Shown here: positions 1-11,296 of the stretch, in pieces
How positions within the stretch are numbered: the first letter of the stretch is position 1
Layout of the letters: each line of letters starts with the position of its first letter
Assembly (NCBI GenBank): GCA_964030785.1
Contig: OZ034967.1
Span: 64,490,742 to 64,554,741 of the forward strand
Length of the DNA stretch: 64,000 bases
Reading direction: 5' to 3'
Source: Siderastrea siderea
Taxonomy: Eukaryota; Cnidaria; Anthozoa; Scleractinia; Rhizangiidae
Program-made: the position numbers and the translations under genes
Notes under the pieces: model-generated
Databases searched by the model: none
The model's input: only the letters and a program-made list of their open reading frames with translations
Told to the model about the DNA's origin: nothing

Positions 1-190
1 AATTAACGGCATATAAGCGCGAGAGGGAAGGCTTTCCTCTCGTTCATGGCGTCGCTGTCCATGGTGGAGTGCCACGATTCTAATAAAAGCCTATTTCCGT
101 AGTTGGATATGCCGCACTCGAGGATTTGCACATCTCTGTGATGTATATGGCACTTTGACTTAAGCTCTGATGAAGATGGACAGAAGACAC
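1..190 (-). mobile_element. GIY-YIG retroelement C-terminal fragment
   Basis: On the minus strand one frame reads through residues resembling LLLESWHSTMDSDA and then NERKAFPLA before a stop near the window edge. I recognise this as the C-terminal tail of GIY-YIG-type Penelope-like retroelement proteins, which often carry an E-x-W-H-S phrase followed by N-E-(R/H). The fragment is short, its upstream coding part is absent and the left end is cut by the window. Family membership is inferred from motif resemblance only. Confidence 0.4.
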
Positions 191-863
191 TGAAAATTTA
201 GAAGAAAGAAAAAATCAGATCGGTTTAAAAATGTTTTTTTTTTTTTAAATGATTCGTTTTAATTGACGTGTTTAGTTAAGAAAAAAACTTACCTGAACTT
301 GTCGCTTGAACCATAACTTGGCTAAGTCATTCTCTAACAGTTTTGCAAAAATGAAGGACTGGATCGCTCGATAACAGAAGAAAGTGATCGGAAAAAAACG
401 AGGGTTCAAGTACATGCCAAAAGAACGACGAACACCATAAGTATCGCAGGCACGACGTGTGATTAAACGAATGAAATCACGTGATCCATGTCCAACGCCG
501 CCTGAACCGAGCCCTTGCAGGTTTCCTACGGTTGAACGGAAGCCGAACTTATTATTTATCATCTCTCCTCCTTGTTTGTTCTTTCTTGTTTTCTCTTTCT
601 TCTGTCTGCTTCCCTTTCAGGATTCTCTTCCCTATTCCGTTAACTCTAGTAAAGGTCTTCTTAGTTGAGATGCTGTTAGTTCTGTCCTAAGCGTTATTCG
701 GATTTTAAAGTTAATGCTGTCTGTAATCATATCAAAAACGTTATTGTTTTATTATTTTGGCATTCTCCTGCTTCTGTCCTGATCATGAAGTCTCTCTTTA
801 TAAATATGATATATATTTCCAAATAGGATTTAACTATTACTAATTCTTTACTTCACAGGAAAA

Positions 864-1661
864 ATGATAGATAACAAAAGCGGCAGTTTACACCGTCTGT
901 TATTGAGTGGTTTGCAGTGCTAAACGATTCGGCTACTTACATCAATGATGTTTTCATAACTTCAGAAAATATTTCGTTCAGAATATTTGCTTTCTTTAGT
1001 GACCTGGCTATCATGATCACCGTCACAGCCTTCAAACTACCTTCATTGCAGAAACCGTGTAACACCCTGCTGTGTAGCCTCGCTTTCACTGAACACTGAC
1101 TATTTTAGTTGAACAGGAATTAAGAATGTGAAATAAATTAAAGAATTTGCTGTGTGCATACATACCCTGCTGTGCCTAGAAAAATGTTTTTTTTTCTGAA
1201 TTGAAATTAATTTATTTCAAAGCAGAAATTTTACATTTTCATAAAAAATCGCGATCTGTGGAACTTTAACTTATGCCATTTCAATTTATTAAACATTAAA
1301 AAATAGGGGTCACTATCCTCGTTTAGGAGAAAAAGACCATTTATTTCTCTGAATAGCTCAGTTTTCATAGAAAACTACCAAGTACCGAACGTGCACGGTA
1401 ATCACACAAGAATGATGCATACAAAGGATGCAAGTGAATGGAATCACCCTGTTCAGTTTGTGTTCTCCTCCTTCGCTGGATTATTGTTTGCTGTTATCGT
1501 TTCGATCATTTTCATAGGTGCGCCAACTGCTTATCATATAAGAAGGCTCTTAGCCACTGACTGCAACAATGGCTTTTCGGATCTCTTTCTAAAATCCTTT
1601 ATTGCACATGCTGAGAAATAAAGTGCTTAGAGATGGCGTGAAGTCTGTCTTTTTCATGTAA
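864..1661 (+). pseudogene. GPCR copy A, decayed class A receptor
   Basis: A degraded relative of the three other GPCR copies in this window. From about 897 one frame reads VIEWFAVLNDSATYIND and continues through a TM1-TM2 stretch (FRIFAFFSDLAIMITV, LPSLQKPCNTLLCSLAF) before a stop at 1100. The ATG at 864 is in another frame that stops at once, so the N-terminus is frameshifted. A second homologous piece starts near 1440 (VQFVFSSFAGLL, TM5-like). After a large deletion that removes TM6 it resumes in a shifted frame at about 1591 with MLRNKVLRDGVKSVFFM and a TAA at 1659-1661, matching the normal C-terminus. TM3, TM4 and TM6 are missing. It is clearly non-functional and looks older than copies B-D. 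Confidence 0.85.
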
Positions 1662-2426
1662 GTGACGTATGAGAATATAATGAGTGTGTGTCAACGAAAG
1701 ACGGGTTGAATTTGAATATTTTTTATGATCTTGAAGAGTCAGATGACGACTTTCGAACTATGAAATTTGCAAACTAAGCTCTTCGCAGTTGCTAGCTATA
1801 TTTCGCAGAGAAATCAAAGTAGAAAGTAAGATATATGAGTACGAAATATAGACAGATACAGTGGTGGTGGCTATTTTTTGAATCTATAAACGTGCTTAAC
1901 TCTCTTAAATACACGGTACGGTGACCCAATTCTTTTATACGATAAATCACATCCTTTACTAGTTTACTGCATTTTGTCCAAAAACAAAAAATTCTGAACG
2001 TGAAAAGTTTTAATGTTATTGCTCAAATATGATCGAATTTTTCTACGAATGCAGGTATATGTGACTTTCAATTATCCTTTGGTGAGGCTAATTTTACCTG
2101 AAGAAACGATATTACTAGCAAAAATGTACGAAATAGGCCTATTTGCGATGAAGTGAATATTTAAGCATTGCCTAGAGTCCTCCACGTAACTTGTTTTAAT
2201 CCTTGTAGCAAGAAAGCCGATTTCGCCTTCCATAACCAAAACGTCTAAAATCACAGCATTTCTAACACGCCTTATTTCCGAAACGAACACGGTGACCCCA
2301 ACCCCCCCCCCCCCCCCCAGTTTTTTTTTTTTTTTGTTTTCTTAACATGAGTTGGTCATTATCTAACTGAAGCAAAAGTTTGGAAAAAATCTAAACAAGG
2401 GAAGATTTGGGAGCCAACGTCCTTAA
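1662..2426. other. Spacer after copy A
   Basis: No gene is visible. The stretch 1710-1860 is homologous to the spacers at about 11600-11680 and 39410-39560 (shared phrase ACTAAGCTCTTCGCAGTT at 39474), so it marks the junction between one receptor unit and the next. A poly-C run and an adjacent poly-T run lie at 2303-2335. Confidence 0.5.
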
Positions 2427-2808
2427 AGGGGTTATGTCACGAGGATTTTGCTATTTTAGGTCAATTCTGTGCTAAAATCATAACCTAGTGCCTTCACTCA
2501 TACACAAAATACTCCTGTAAAACTATGAGGAAGATATCAAATGAATTTTTTTCGGGGAGACCTAACCATAATATTTTTTGGGTGATTTTTGAGAACATAG
2601 CATCAAAACTTGAAAAAATTGGCCCAATTTTTTCAAGTTTCAATCGACTTCCATCCTTGCCATCGGTAGCAACAGACGACAGGAAACAGTTTCAGTGCCG
2701 TAAGATAGTCTTTAATAACAAAGCTAGAGCATTATTTTTGGAATTCAATTGATGCAAGACACGTTTTAGCTTTTTAACAAGATACTAAAATAGCGTGACA
2801 TAGCCCCG
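2427..2808. mobile_element. TTAA-flanked MITE
   Basis: A 382-bp segment bounded by inverted termini (left AGGGGTTATGTCACG, right CGTGACATAGCCCCG), with TTAA directly outside both ends at 2423-2426 and 2809-2812. A TTAA target duplication with short inverted termini is known for piggyBac and Kolobok superfamily elements. There is no transposase inside, so it is a non-autonomous miniature element. The internal 75-codon ORF is not protein-like. Confidence 0.75.
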
Positions 2809-3007
2809 TTAAGCCAGGCAAATGCCAGTAGATTATAATGATGTGCGAATCCTCCTGCCAGCCATGCCCATGAGAACAGGGAACATATGAAAGCAAACGT
2901 AAACACAAAGCTCTTATCCAGATAGCTGCTCAATATTTGGCACGTACAATGTAAAGACGTGGCGATGACCTACATAATGATAAAGCTTTTAGTCCTACTC
3001 TGCCTCC

Positions 3008-3317
3008 TTTTGCACAGTAAGACTTTTTGATATTTCCTTCCGTACATGTGAAATACTAGTGCTTCCATGGTGATAAAAGTCAAATCCGATAAAGTCTACA
3101 TCTGCCGGGTTTTCACTATCGCTTTGACATAACTTTCGGATGACGACCTCCAAAGTGAAAAAGCACTGCTCCTTATTTGCTTAGGTCCTTTGCGCAGTAA
3201 GACGCTTTGGTATTTCGTTCCATACAGGTGAAATATTAAAGCTTCCGTAGAGATAAAAGTCAAATCCGATTGAGTCCACACCTGCCCGGCTTTCATTATT
3301 GCCTTGACGTAACTTTC
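3008..3317. repeat. Tandem duplication, about 180-bp period
   Basis: Two diverged direct copies lie at about 3008-3137 and 3189-3317. Both contain GATAAAAGTCAAATCCGAT and a C-rich phrase followed by a TTGACATAACTTTC or TTGACGTAACTTTC end. One related copy occurs in unit D near 40990-41090, so the segment belongs to the duplicated receptor unit and was duplicated again here. Confidence 0.7.
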
Positions 3318-3601
3318 ATTCTTGAAAAGCGGTTGGTCTGCCTTCTTCTTGCCCTTTTTCAGAAAACGCTGATACACTATCACATCCTGTTAATATGTGT
3401 ACACCGATAACTGCTATATTGTACGAGAAAAAGGTAAAAGTGATATAAGTGTTGTCCAAAAATACAATTTGCATGGGATTTATGAACTAATTTCCGCGTC
3501 ATTAAGATCTTAATCTGTAGGTTGCCATGACATCTGAGTTTCACAATTCTTGACCATGACCATTCAACAACTTTGCTAGTCTAAATACATTTTCTTTTCC
3601 C

Positions 3602-3847
3602 TTAGTCTTTTAACTCAGAGTTCAACTCAAAATTGTCAAAAATAGCACATACACTTTCCACTTGTAGCCCAATTTGTAGCCCTTCATACTTATTTGGGAT
3701 TTTTGCTACACGAGTCTTTGCAATTATGTGTAAATGAGCGATCAATTCCCTGCAAAGAGTGTGTATTCCATCATACGTAGACTGTAATTTATGATCACCA
3801 TCATTAGAATCTTCATCTTCCCAGGGTTGGCGATGGTGTTGTGTCAC
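3602..3847 (-). CDS. Unrecognised 81-codon ORF, possible exon
   Basis: An open minus-strand frame with a protein-like composition: an acidic start, then YDGIHTLCRELIAHLHIIAK and IPNKYEGLQIGLQVESVCAI. No ATG begins it, so if real it is an exon or a broken piece. I recognise no family. It lies in the noncoding part of unit B between the spacer and the proposed 5' exon, and I see no homologous ORF in units C or D, which argues against a conserved gene. Confidence 0.2.
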   Translation of the reverse strand: MTQHHRQPWEDEDSNDGDHKLQSTYDGIHTLCRELIAHLHIIAKTRVAKIPNKYEGLQIGLQVESVCAIFDNFELNSELKD

Positions 3848-4269
3848 AGTTTATCGCTAAATTTGAACTGCTATCATTAAAAATGAACCATAGCTAAGCC
3901 ACTGATTTCGTGTGGGCGATAAACACAAATTAATACTCGTCGCGTTAATCATCGCCGCGGACACCTTAACTTTTGTAACCAAGGGGCTGAGACCAAGTAC
4001 AAAAAAGAGGCCATTTTGGGGTTACAATTAAATAGCAAAAAGATTGCACGTATCAGTTCGTTATATCAAATTATTCAAATTTGTTTCATTTATATAAGAT
4101 TAACCCACAGCTGTTTCTAATATAATATTTTACTAGTTTCAGTGACATGAATGACTGGAATGACTAATCTCCGATAAGTTACAATAAATATGTCATCTGT
4201 GATGCAATAGTACGTTATTTGACTTGTAACTTGTCGTCCATGTTGTTAGGTTTAAAGAAAAGATACTGG

Positions 4270-4462
4270 AACCGATGCGAGGCAAGAAATATATATTACA
4301 CAGTCATTCATGCATACCGTTATCTATGATGTAGTTTAGACAAGGAATAAATAGCGATGCAAGTACGTGTACATTCCACATCCATCCAAGGCCAGGGGAT
4401 TACACATCAGTTGAACATGAACAATTTACAATTTTGGAGCGGCTAAGCTAAGCTGTGTAAAC
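4270..4462 (+). promoter_or_regulatory. Proposed 5' noncoding exon of GPCR copy B
   Basis: This block aligns with blocks at 20880-21074 and 43500-43691. Shared landmarks are a pyrimidine-rich ACATCCATC phrase, a GGATTACRCATC phrase and a run like ACAATTTTGGA or ACAATTTTGTA near the 3' end. It ends in a splice donor (GTAAGTAAT at 4463). The next acceptor before the copy B start codon is at 8904, giving an intron of 4442 bp, close to the 4841 and 4475 bp of copies C and D. It contains no usable reading frame. The transcription start cannot be fixed from sequence. Confidence 0.5.
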
Positions 4463-6089
4463 GTAAGTAATGAACAAACAGAAAAATCTGATTTTGACCT
4501 ACACTCCTTAATTGGCCAACCTTAGGGCAGTGGAAGTTTTATTTTTTTTAGCGGGAGTTATGTGACTGTTAATTAGTTGAATTTAATGGTTTGATTTTTA
4601 AAGAAAAACAAAGCAGGGTATGACCATGGCGTTTAGGTTAAGATTCTAACAAAAGCCTACGTCTACAAGATGATTAACCTTGGACTAATAAACAATAGCA
4701 CGGTTAAGATGAACCTACTGATATGCATAGATTAAGAAGTTGTTTAACGCTCTTACAAAGTTAATTGTTTTTGGTTCTCGCACACTTGTGGTTTATTGTT
4801 CTCGTGTTTGGTCCTTCTAAAAATAATTTACTGATGTTTAATAATGTTCATGGTTTCTTAGTCCCATTCTAAAACTTGTTGCGCTGTAAAAATTCAACTA
4901 AAATATGTCACCAAAGCTTGTAGTCACACCGCCATTGACTATTGTTGATGGTCCAATACCGCACGCGTTTCGTCCTGAGGGTGTAGATATATGTTATAAT
5001 CTAAACTAGATTATCTAAAACTATAATACTTCTACTCTCCCACGTTTTATTTTTCGTTATAAATAGTCAACGAGGCGTAGCCGTTTCGTGATCCATAATA
5101 CAAGTCCAATATCCAATACGGGTGTTATCAATATTTGGTAATTTTAAGAAGGCTTTAGCTTTTGCACTAAAGAAATGTTATTATCAACCAGCCGGATGCT
5201 TGGCATTTTGTATCGCTATTATGTATGGTATTTTGTATCGCCTTGTTAGCTATTTTTGGTAACTCTTTCATAAACCACAAATTTGCATCTGCGTCAATAA
5301 CGGCAGTACAAAGTCACCCCCGGAGTCAGTGTATCAATGCACTGAAACTATTGAGAGGCTTTTATGGTCTTTATGGTCGTAAGGGTGATCAAGATAGATA
5401 TGGATTGCAACATGGAAATAGTAGGCCAAGTTTTCAGCTCTGTGGTTTTATCTCGTAGTCGTAGCAAAAAATTGTGACTATTTGTTGCACCGTTGAGAAT
5501 TCACTTTATATCCTCTGCTTAGTGTTCTGGGAGAGACTTGTGTACGAGAGGGTAATAAGTCAGTAGCGCTCATCGACAGGTTTTGTTTTAGAGCCTTCTT
5601 GTTGCCTTTGACGTTGTTTAGACACCTGCCTTAGGGTTAACATTTTAAATAGCGCGGGAAAATAGGTGGCTTGAATTTATTACTGCCAGCGGATAAAGGT
5701 TCAATCGCCGTCAGCAAGCTTTTATTTTTTGAATCACAATTAAGCAAGCCAGGAATTCGATTTGTGCGTCTTTTTTTTTACCGATGGTTGCATAAAGTTG
5801 ATTCCTCTAAAAGTCAGCCAGGAAAACTGATTTGATTGTCGTTTTGGGCAGCATCTGATTTAGTTGTTCTTAACTGTTAGTAAAGATTTTGCATATCTTT
5901 TAACGTACTACGTTTGCCTGGTTCAACGTTTTCACCCTCCAATCCATGAGCATAAAGGGACTATTTTTAATCGAAAGTTGTGGAAGGAAATAAGCTCTAT
6001 ATAAAGTTTCATTCTATCAAACAACGCTACTTTATCACCTCCATGTTCTTATGTATAAACTCTACTCCATGCGTTATCGCGTTATCAAC
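4463..6089. other. Intron-1 region of copy B, no gene seen
   Basis: This lies inside the inferred first intron. Around 5275-5310 and 5490-5800 it is homologous to 23515-24060, 46915-47160 and 55550-55880 in the other units. I see no coding signal; the short ORFs are not conserved between units. Confidence 0.5.
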
Positions 6090-6350
6090 CCCCTTCAGAA
6101 ATCACAAACACATCCAACCAAGTTAACAAGCTTCCATGTTCTGCAACTTCCTTCAAAAATCATTCAAACTTCTCCACAACTTAACAAGCTTTCAAAAGTT
6201 TGTAATCCCTTTCAGAAATCACAAACACTTCTCACACGGTACCAAGTTTGATTGTTTGCAACCTCCTTCAGAAATCACACACTTTTCTCCACAATCAGTA
6301 AACAGACTTTGACGCCTTGCAACGCTCATCAGCAATCACAAACACTTCTC
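6090..6350. repeat. Degenerate minisatellite, about 60-bp period
   Basis: Several diverged copies of a motif roughly CTTCAGAAATCACAAACACTT followed by CTCCACAA, a TAACAAGCTTT-like phrase and TTTTGCAACCTCC. Further copies flank the Penelope fragment at 6755-6800 and occur at 24405-24480 (about one copy) and 47650-47850 (about four copies). Copy number therefore differs between paralogous units. Confidence 0.6.
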
Positions 6351-6355
6351 TACAA

Positions 6356-6752
6356 TTCCATTTATTCGTTTGTCTCACGATGGGATCGCTCTGAGGTGTT
6401 GATCGCGACGTTTCGACTGCAATACTGGTAGTCTTCAGTTAGGCGATGAGGTCGATTGTTTACGTGTCGCTATTTGTAGCATGTTGGTTCGCTGCTATTG
6501 GTGCATTTCGATCCTTATTATTATTCCGACTATTAGATGTTGTTCCCTCACAGGTCCGCTTTGTGGTTGATCGGCTGTTGTGCTTTCTGATCGTAGGTAT
6601 CCAAGCTTCAGGAATTTTGATTGCGCTATCTCTGTTAATGTTATTAGGATGAAGTCTTATATGGATAGCCTCTTTGACCCTACGTGTGTACCAGTGAGGG
6701 TCACGATCAATAAACTTAACTTCTTTCCAAATAGGAAGATGCCCCGTTTCAA
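6356..6752 (-). mobile_element. Penelope-like element, 5'-truncated 3' end
   Basis: The minus frame reads IETGHLPIWKEVKFIDRDPH, WYTRRVKEAIHIRLHPNNIN and IPEAWIPTIRKHN. I recognise this as the C-terminal part of GIY-YIG Penelope-like proteins (the conserved RR-x-KEAIHI-R phrase). It is truncated on its 5' side at about 6750, where unit DNA resumes. Beyond the coding part the minus strand reads CTGAAGA, then a GACT/AGTC stem, then GAAACGTC (about 6408-6439), which resembles a degenerate hammerhead ribozyme core. The plus-strand hydrophobic ORF here is a shadow. Confidence 0.7.
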
Positions 6753-7439
6753 TTAAAGTAAACAAGCTTCAATTTTTTTGCAATCCACTGCTAAGTCACA
6801 ATTTTATGATGCAAAATTCTCGTGCATTTTCCACTCTAACGTATAGATTTCAAGTTCATTAGATTGTACAAACCTTCTTGTTCCAATATGAAGAAAATTG
6901 GTTTTCTTGGTACATTGAAGTTATCACGTTTCTATTTGACTGCCGCCTTACCATACAATTTAGCAGTAGTGATCTAATATCTCTCATGACATGTGAAGAA
7001 TATAACTTAAAAGAAAACGTAAATCTGTCTTGAAATGGAAAAAGTCCTCTTCAATCCTTAGGTTTTGTCTTCTATTTCATATAAAATGCTATTCGTTATT
7101 GTTTTATTTCGACCAGTGTAATTATTCCTTTTACACATGCTGTTGTTTAACGTATATTAAGAACATGGTTGAATGATTTTATGAAGATAGGTAATATTGA
7201 ACCATGTTGTGAACTCAAAACTTTTCTCCCGCTTCTACACGGCGCCTTTTGGTGAAGGCGTCAATCAAAGGGACATATATTATTTACCGCCCATGAAGTC
7301 GGCTGGCATGGAACTCAGCGCCAGAGGTCTTGAGTACAGGCCAATACAACACGCTACTGTTTCCGGGTATATATTTAATTGTCACTTACGTTTGTGACGT
7401 ATTTGAAGATCTGAGCACGAGCCCTGTTTTCATGAAAAA

Positions 7440-7440
<1 letters not shown>

Positions 7441-7472
<32 letters not shown>

Positions 7473-7485
7473 AAAAACCAACCCA
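7441..7485. repeat. A-rich CAAAA microsatellite
   Basis: Low-complexity repeats of AACAAAAC type merging into an A tract. The ORFs crossing it on both strands are produced by the repeat. Confidence 0.8.
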
Positions 7486-7689
7486 AACAAACAACTTGGT
7501 CTTGTCTTCTGCCATGTCGTTCATATTGTAGTAGTCGTTGTCTTCGTCGGGAATAAGCACCTAAACCTAAACTGTTTTTTGCACTCAAGTTTGATCACAA
7601 TATTCAAAGGTGGATGCAGGTATTAAAAAAAAAAAAAGAAATCCAAGAACCACAGTTCATTTAATGAACAAAGGCAAAGCCAACAGTAT

Positions 7690-8100
7690 AATCTTTCGCT
7701 TCGATTAATATTGGTTGGGACCACCAAGTATACAGAGAGTGACCTCTCTCGTTTTTACACCGCATGTATACGTTCCGTCATGGACTACGCAGCTCCAGTA
7801 TTTCACTATCCCCTGCTTATCGAATAAATTAGAGCGCATCCAGAGAAGAGCGGTGCGTATTATTTGTCCATATATTTAATACCATTGTGCGCTAAGTAGG
7901 CTAGGCCTGCCCACAATAGCAGAACATCAACATCTGTAAGCGCACTTTCGAGAGGATAGTTAGCAATGGCCAGCATAAACTGAGAAAGCTTTTGCCGTCA
8001 GCATTTTCCACACGATTCAATCTAAGGCGCCCGTGCACGTGTAGTCTCCCGCATTGTCAGACTAATAGGTTCAAGAATAGTTTATCTATCTATCTCTCTC

Positions 8101-8132
<32 letters not shown>

Positions 8133-8133
8133 C

Positions 8134-8187
<54 letters not shown>

Positions 8188-8200
8188 CTACTCTCTCTTA
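7690..8200 (+). mobile_element. Non-LTR retrotransposon 3' fragment with CTAT tail
   Basis: A broken frame from about 7715 reads SDLSRFYTACIRSVMDYAAP, then VFHY; other frames give a sequence like ERIQRRAVRII. Near 8040 the phrase CQTNRFKNS follows. This is the reverse-transcriptase C-terminal signature of CR1/L2-type LINEs. Several stops and frame changes show decay. A (CTAT)n run at about 8083-8188 follows directly, as expected of LINEs that end in microsatellites. The long IYLS-rich ORF is only the repeat translated. Confidence 0.65.
8083..8200. repeat. (CTAT)n microsatellite
   Basis: About 25 tetranucleotide copies with a few CT interruptions, probably the 3' tail of the adjoining LINE fragment. 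Confidence 0.95.
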
Positions 8201-8910
8201 GAAGAAGAACTTAATCCCCAGATTGTACGAAGGTAAACAAGATATTAGCAAAAAAACAATAATGAGGTCAGATTTTCTATTGAATGTCAGCCGCATAAGC
8301 ACAGAGTTGGTTACCTGTTGTTGAAATATACTTATAACAGCAATATTTGGAGGAATAGCAGCCGTCACGTCTCCTCGAGCATCTTTCCTCTTTAGACTTG
8401 CGGTCACTCCTGAATACCCTTGATACATCGTCGACACATCTCTCGGGAGATGAAATCTTTAAGGGAGGATACCCCTACCAACAGAACAGCGCCGGCTTGT
8501 TGCTAAGGGCTTCTTGTGGATGCTAGCACGCAAAGCGTTTTCAGCTTAGAAAGTAAACCGCAAAACTTTTGTCGAATTCAAAATGAAGTTGGAGATTGTT
8601 GAGTCAATCTTGTCGGTCTTGCCTTTCAGATTATTTAAAGAGTTAAGCTAAAACATTTGGCTGTTTCATTACATAGTTTGTTGTGCATCCATCCATTTTC
8701 TTCGAAGGTAAGTCTTTGCTTATGCTCGCTGGTTTTCTCTGTGAGGAGAGGAGTAGAGAAAGACAAAGACAAGTGCTCACTCATTCGAAGACATGGCCAA
8801 TCCACCTACCGCATTTGTGTCATCCAAAAGGCCATGAATGTTGTGTTTAAGGTGACAAAAATTTAGTGGGGAAATCATCAAATCTATTAAAACATATCTT
8901 GCAGAACAAA

Positions 8911-9364
8911 ATGTTCGCAAACGAAACTAAGAGCTACAGTTGTGGCGTGCCTCACTGGGTTGGAATTCCGATGAGAGACGACTCAGCTGCTCATATCAAT
9001 AAAGTCTTCGTGGCAGCAGTGAACATTCCGTTCTGTATTTTTGCATTCCTTAGTAACCTCGTCATCATCGTCACAATCGTCAAAACACCTTCACTGCAAA
9101 GACCGTGTAACATCCTGCTGTGTAGCCTGGCCGCCACTGACTGCCTGACGGGTATCACTGCTCAGCCACTCTTTACCGTTCTACGATTGGCTCTTTACCA
9201 TGACGCCTCGACTTGCAGTTATCAAGACAAGCTATTTAAAGCTTTTTATGTGACCATCATGCTATCTTCTGGTTGGTCTTTTGCCTTTCTGACTGTTATC
9301 AGCTTTGATCGTCATTATGTTTTGTGCAGACCACTTGTATATCGCGCGAATGTCACCACTAAAG
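8911..9364 (+). CDS. GPCR copy B, first coding exon only
   Basis: An intact exon encoding 151 residues plus one base of the next codon, orthologous in layout to exon 1 of copies C and D. It has an acceptor (TTGCAG at 8899-8904) six bases before the ATG. N4 sits in an NET glycosylation site. TM1 contains FAFLSNLVIIVTIV, TM2 LLCSLAATDCLTG, a Cys precedes TM3, and TM3 ends in FDRHYVL. A good donor (AAAG|GTAATA) follows. No second exon (VQFVFSP to NPIIY) can be found before the next unit; DNA beyond the GTGATG repeat diverges from units C and D. Read-through would end at TGA 9427-9429, giving a four-helix product of 172 residues. It is either a recent pseudogene or a truncated receptor. Confidence 0.8.
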
Positions 9365-9429
9365 GTAATATTTTTATGTTTGGTAACGCTTTAAATACCA
9401 TTTGTAATGATATAGGCGCTGTGTTGTGA

Positions 9430-9990
9430 TGACGTGTGATGCAACGTTAAGTGATATGAAATGGTTTAGTGTGATGTGATGAGATGGGATTTGATGAATT
9501 GTAGTGTGTTGTAGCGTAAGTTGGTGTGGCGAGATGCGATTTCATGTGATGTGATGTGATGTGATGTGATGTGGTGTGGTGTGATGTGATGTGATGTGTT
9601 GTGATGTAGTGTGATGTGATGTGGTGTGGTATGGTGTCGGGCGATGCTGTGTGTCGTAACGTGGTGTGCATAATTTATAACCACTTCCCCAAGGGGGACT
9701 TTTGATGTGGTGTAGTGTGATGAAACGTGATGTATTGCATGCTCCTGTCATAACATTCGCACAAAAATCTTAAGTGTCATCGTGATGTGATGTGTTAATG
9801 TGTAGTGACTTGATGTGAATGTGTGACGTTATGTGATGTGATGTGATGCGCTATGATATGTTGTGATGTCACATCATATCACGTAACATTATTTCACGTT
9901 ATAATTACGTAGGGTCATGTCGTTTGATACTATGTCATGCGCTGTCATGCAATGTGGTATGCTGTACTGTGATACCATGTGATGTGAAAT
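9430..9990. repeat. Degenerate GTGATG repeat (copy B)
   Basis: Dense degenerate repetition of GTGATGTGATG-like pentamers and hexamers, interrupted by unique patches near 9665-9710 and 9745-9780. The same kind of repeat fills the equivalent intron of copies C and D. HHITSH-type ORFs on the minus strand are artefacts of it. Confidence 0.9.
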
Positions 9991-10350
9991 AATGTGTTTT
10001 ATGTTCGCACGATAACGATAACAGAAGTCCGCACAACCACCTCAAGCCTAGCTAGTAGGCATGTCAAACACAAAGGGTATACTAATTATGATTACGCTTC
10101 AGCCAAAAAAAAAGCAAAAAAAGAATATATCTACATTTTAATACTTCTTGAAAATGTTCAAATGTCGGGTTAAAGATATGTTGTCTGCAAAAGCAATTTG
10201 TTTTCTCGCGTGGGCTTCTTGGCCTTAGACTGGCAACAAATAAAGAAATTGTTGGACAATGTGTGGTACTCCCAACGTGTGAACCATAGCTTAGTGACCA
10301 ATCGTGTTAAAAGTCAAAAAGTATTTCACTACGCACATTAAGTGCCACTC

Positions 10351-10416
<66 letters not shown>

Positions 10417-10696
10417 CTGCCCTATTTGAGTCCAAATCCATTCAGAAAGCTGACAAGGGATTGAAATATCGTGGCTTATAAACCTTACTGTACTACACAT
10501 AAAGATGTTTGTTCTTAGCGTTTCATTACAGTTAATAGAAAGAATCTTGTTATGAAGCGTAGCAAATTCCTTTGTTTTGTGTTTTGCTACCGTCTTTTGC
10601 CATGACCGTGCACGAACAACACTAGCTCCAGGATTTTGTACGTATACGAGTAACTAATTACCGATAGAAATGTTATTGTTAAGTTACGCAGTCATA
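9991..10696. other. Unique DNA where copy B exon 2 would be expected
   Basis: By spacing with copies C and D, exon 2 should fall near 10350-10900. No TM5-TM7 sequence occurs in any frame. The stretch holds an (AAT)n microsatellite and otherwise unremarkable AT-rich DNA. Confidence 0.6.
10351..10415. repeat. (AAT)n microsatellite
   Basis: About 21 copies of AAT. The poly-Ile ORF on the minus strand is a by-product. Confidence 0.97.
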
Positions 10697-11296
10697 GGGG
10701 CGGTTTACATGGAAGGGCAAAGATCCTAGAAGGCGGATCATCCTAGCGCAATGTGTTTTCTGTATTCGGCTTACATGCAGTTGTAGTTGGCACTAGCGCT
10801 AGGATCTTCCGAGATGAGAGATAGGAAAATCCTAGTGTCTAGGAAGATCCTAGAACCATGTGAACTACCCAGCAGATCCTAGCACTACGGACAGAAAAGC
10901 AAACATGGTGGAATTCGAGAGAAGTGAAGCAAGATTTGCTGTAAACTTAGTCTTTTTACCTTGAAAACTCACTGTATGTAAACTAAAGGAAAAGTTGTTT
11001 CGCTTTCTAGGATCTTCCTAGTGCTAGGATCTTCCTCACTCTCCATGTAAATAGCCTGAGAAAACAGCCGACGTCTTGTGAGGGCGCTACTTGAGCCCTC
11101 GCAAAGCGACGTCTGAGGTAGCAGACGCAAAAATTCCATATTGATGACGTGTCACTACCCAGTTCTAGGTAGTGCTTCTGATTGGTTGAAACGCTAGGGA
11201 ACTCAGACGCTCGTTACTCAGACGTCGCTTGCGAAGGCTCAAGTGGCGACCCTGCGAAACGTGGGCTGTTTTCTCAGGCTACATGTAAACAGCCCC
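10697..11296. mobile_element. Outer MITE carrying a nested MITE
   Basis: The termini are inverted: left GGGGCGGTTTACATGGA, right TACATGTAAACAGCCCC, with ATA directly outside both ends. The interior contains repeated CTAGGATCTTCC motifs in both orientations. A second element (11052-11281) is inserted close to the right terminus. Without it the outer element is about 362 bp. It has no coding capacity. Confidence 0.7.
11052..11281. mobile_element. Inner hAT-like MITE, 8-bp target duplication
   Basis: A 230-bp element with inverted ends (TAGCCTGAGAAAACAGCC and its complement), flanked by perfect 8-bp direct repeats CATGTAAA at 11044-11051 and 11282-11289. An 8-bp target duplication is typical of the hAT superfamily. 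It interrupts the terminus of the outer MITE, so it inserted later. Confidence 0.8.

Noticed and set aside
272..562. 96-codon minus-strand ORF
   Set aside because: No recognisable motif or splice context; it may be chance next to the retroelement fragment.
4955..4985. Possible hammerhead from minus-strand GGACGAAACGCG
   Set aside because: The CUGANGA core strand is missing upstream, so the ribozyme cannot be assembled.
6446..6652. Hydrophobic plus-strand ORF resembling a membrane protein
   Set aside because: It is the antisense of a recognisable Penelope-like coding segment.
8083..8201. IYLS-rich ORF
   Set aside because: It is the (CTAT)n microsatellite read in frame; only the residues before it derive from a LINE.
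9447..9751. HHITSH-type ORFs
   Set aside because: Minus-strand reading of the GTGATG repeat; the same occurs at 26828-27091 and 49060-49272.
9430..9990. Possible CRISPR-like array
   Set aside because: The repetition is short-period and degenerate, with no regular spacers; the genome is clearly eukaryotic.
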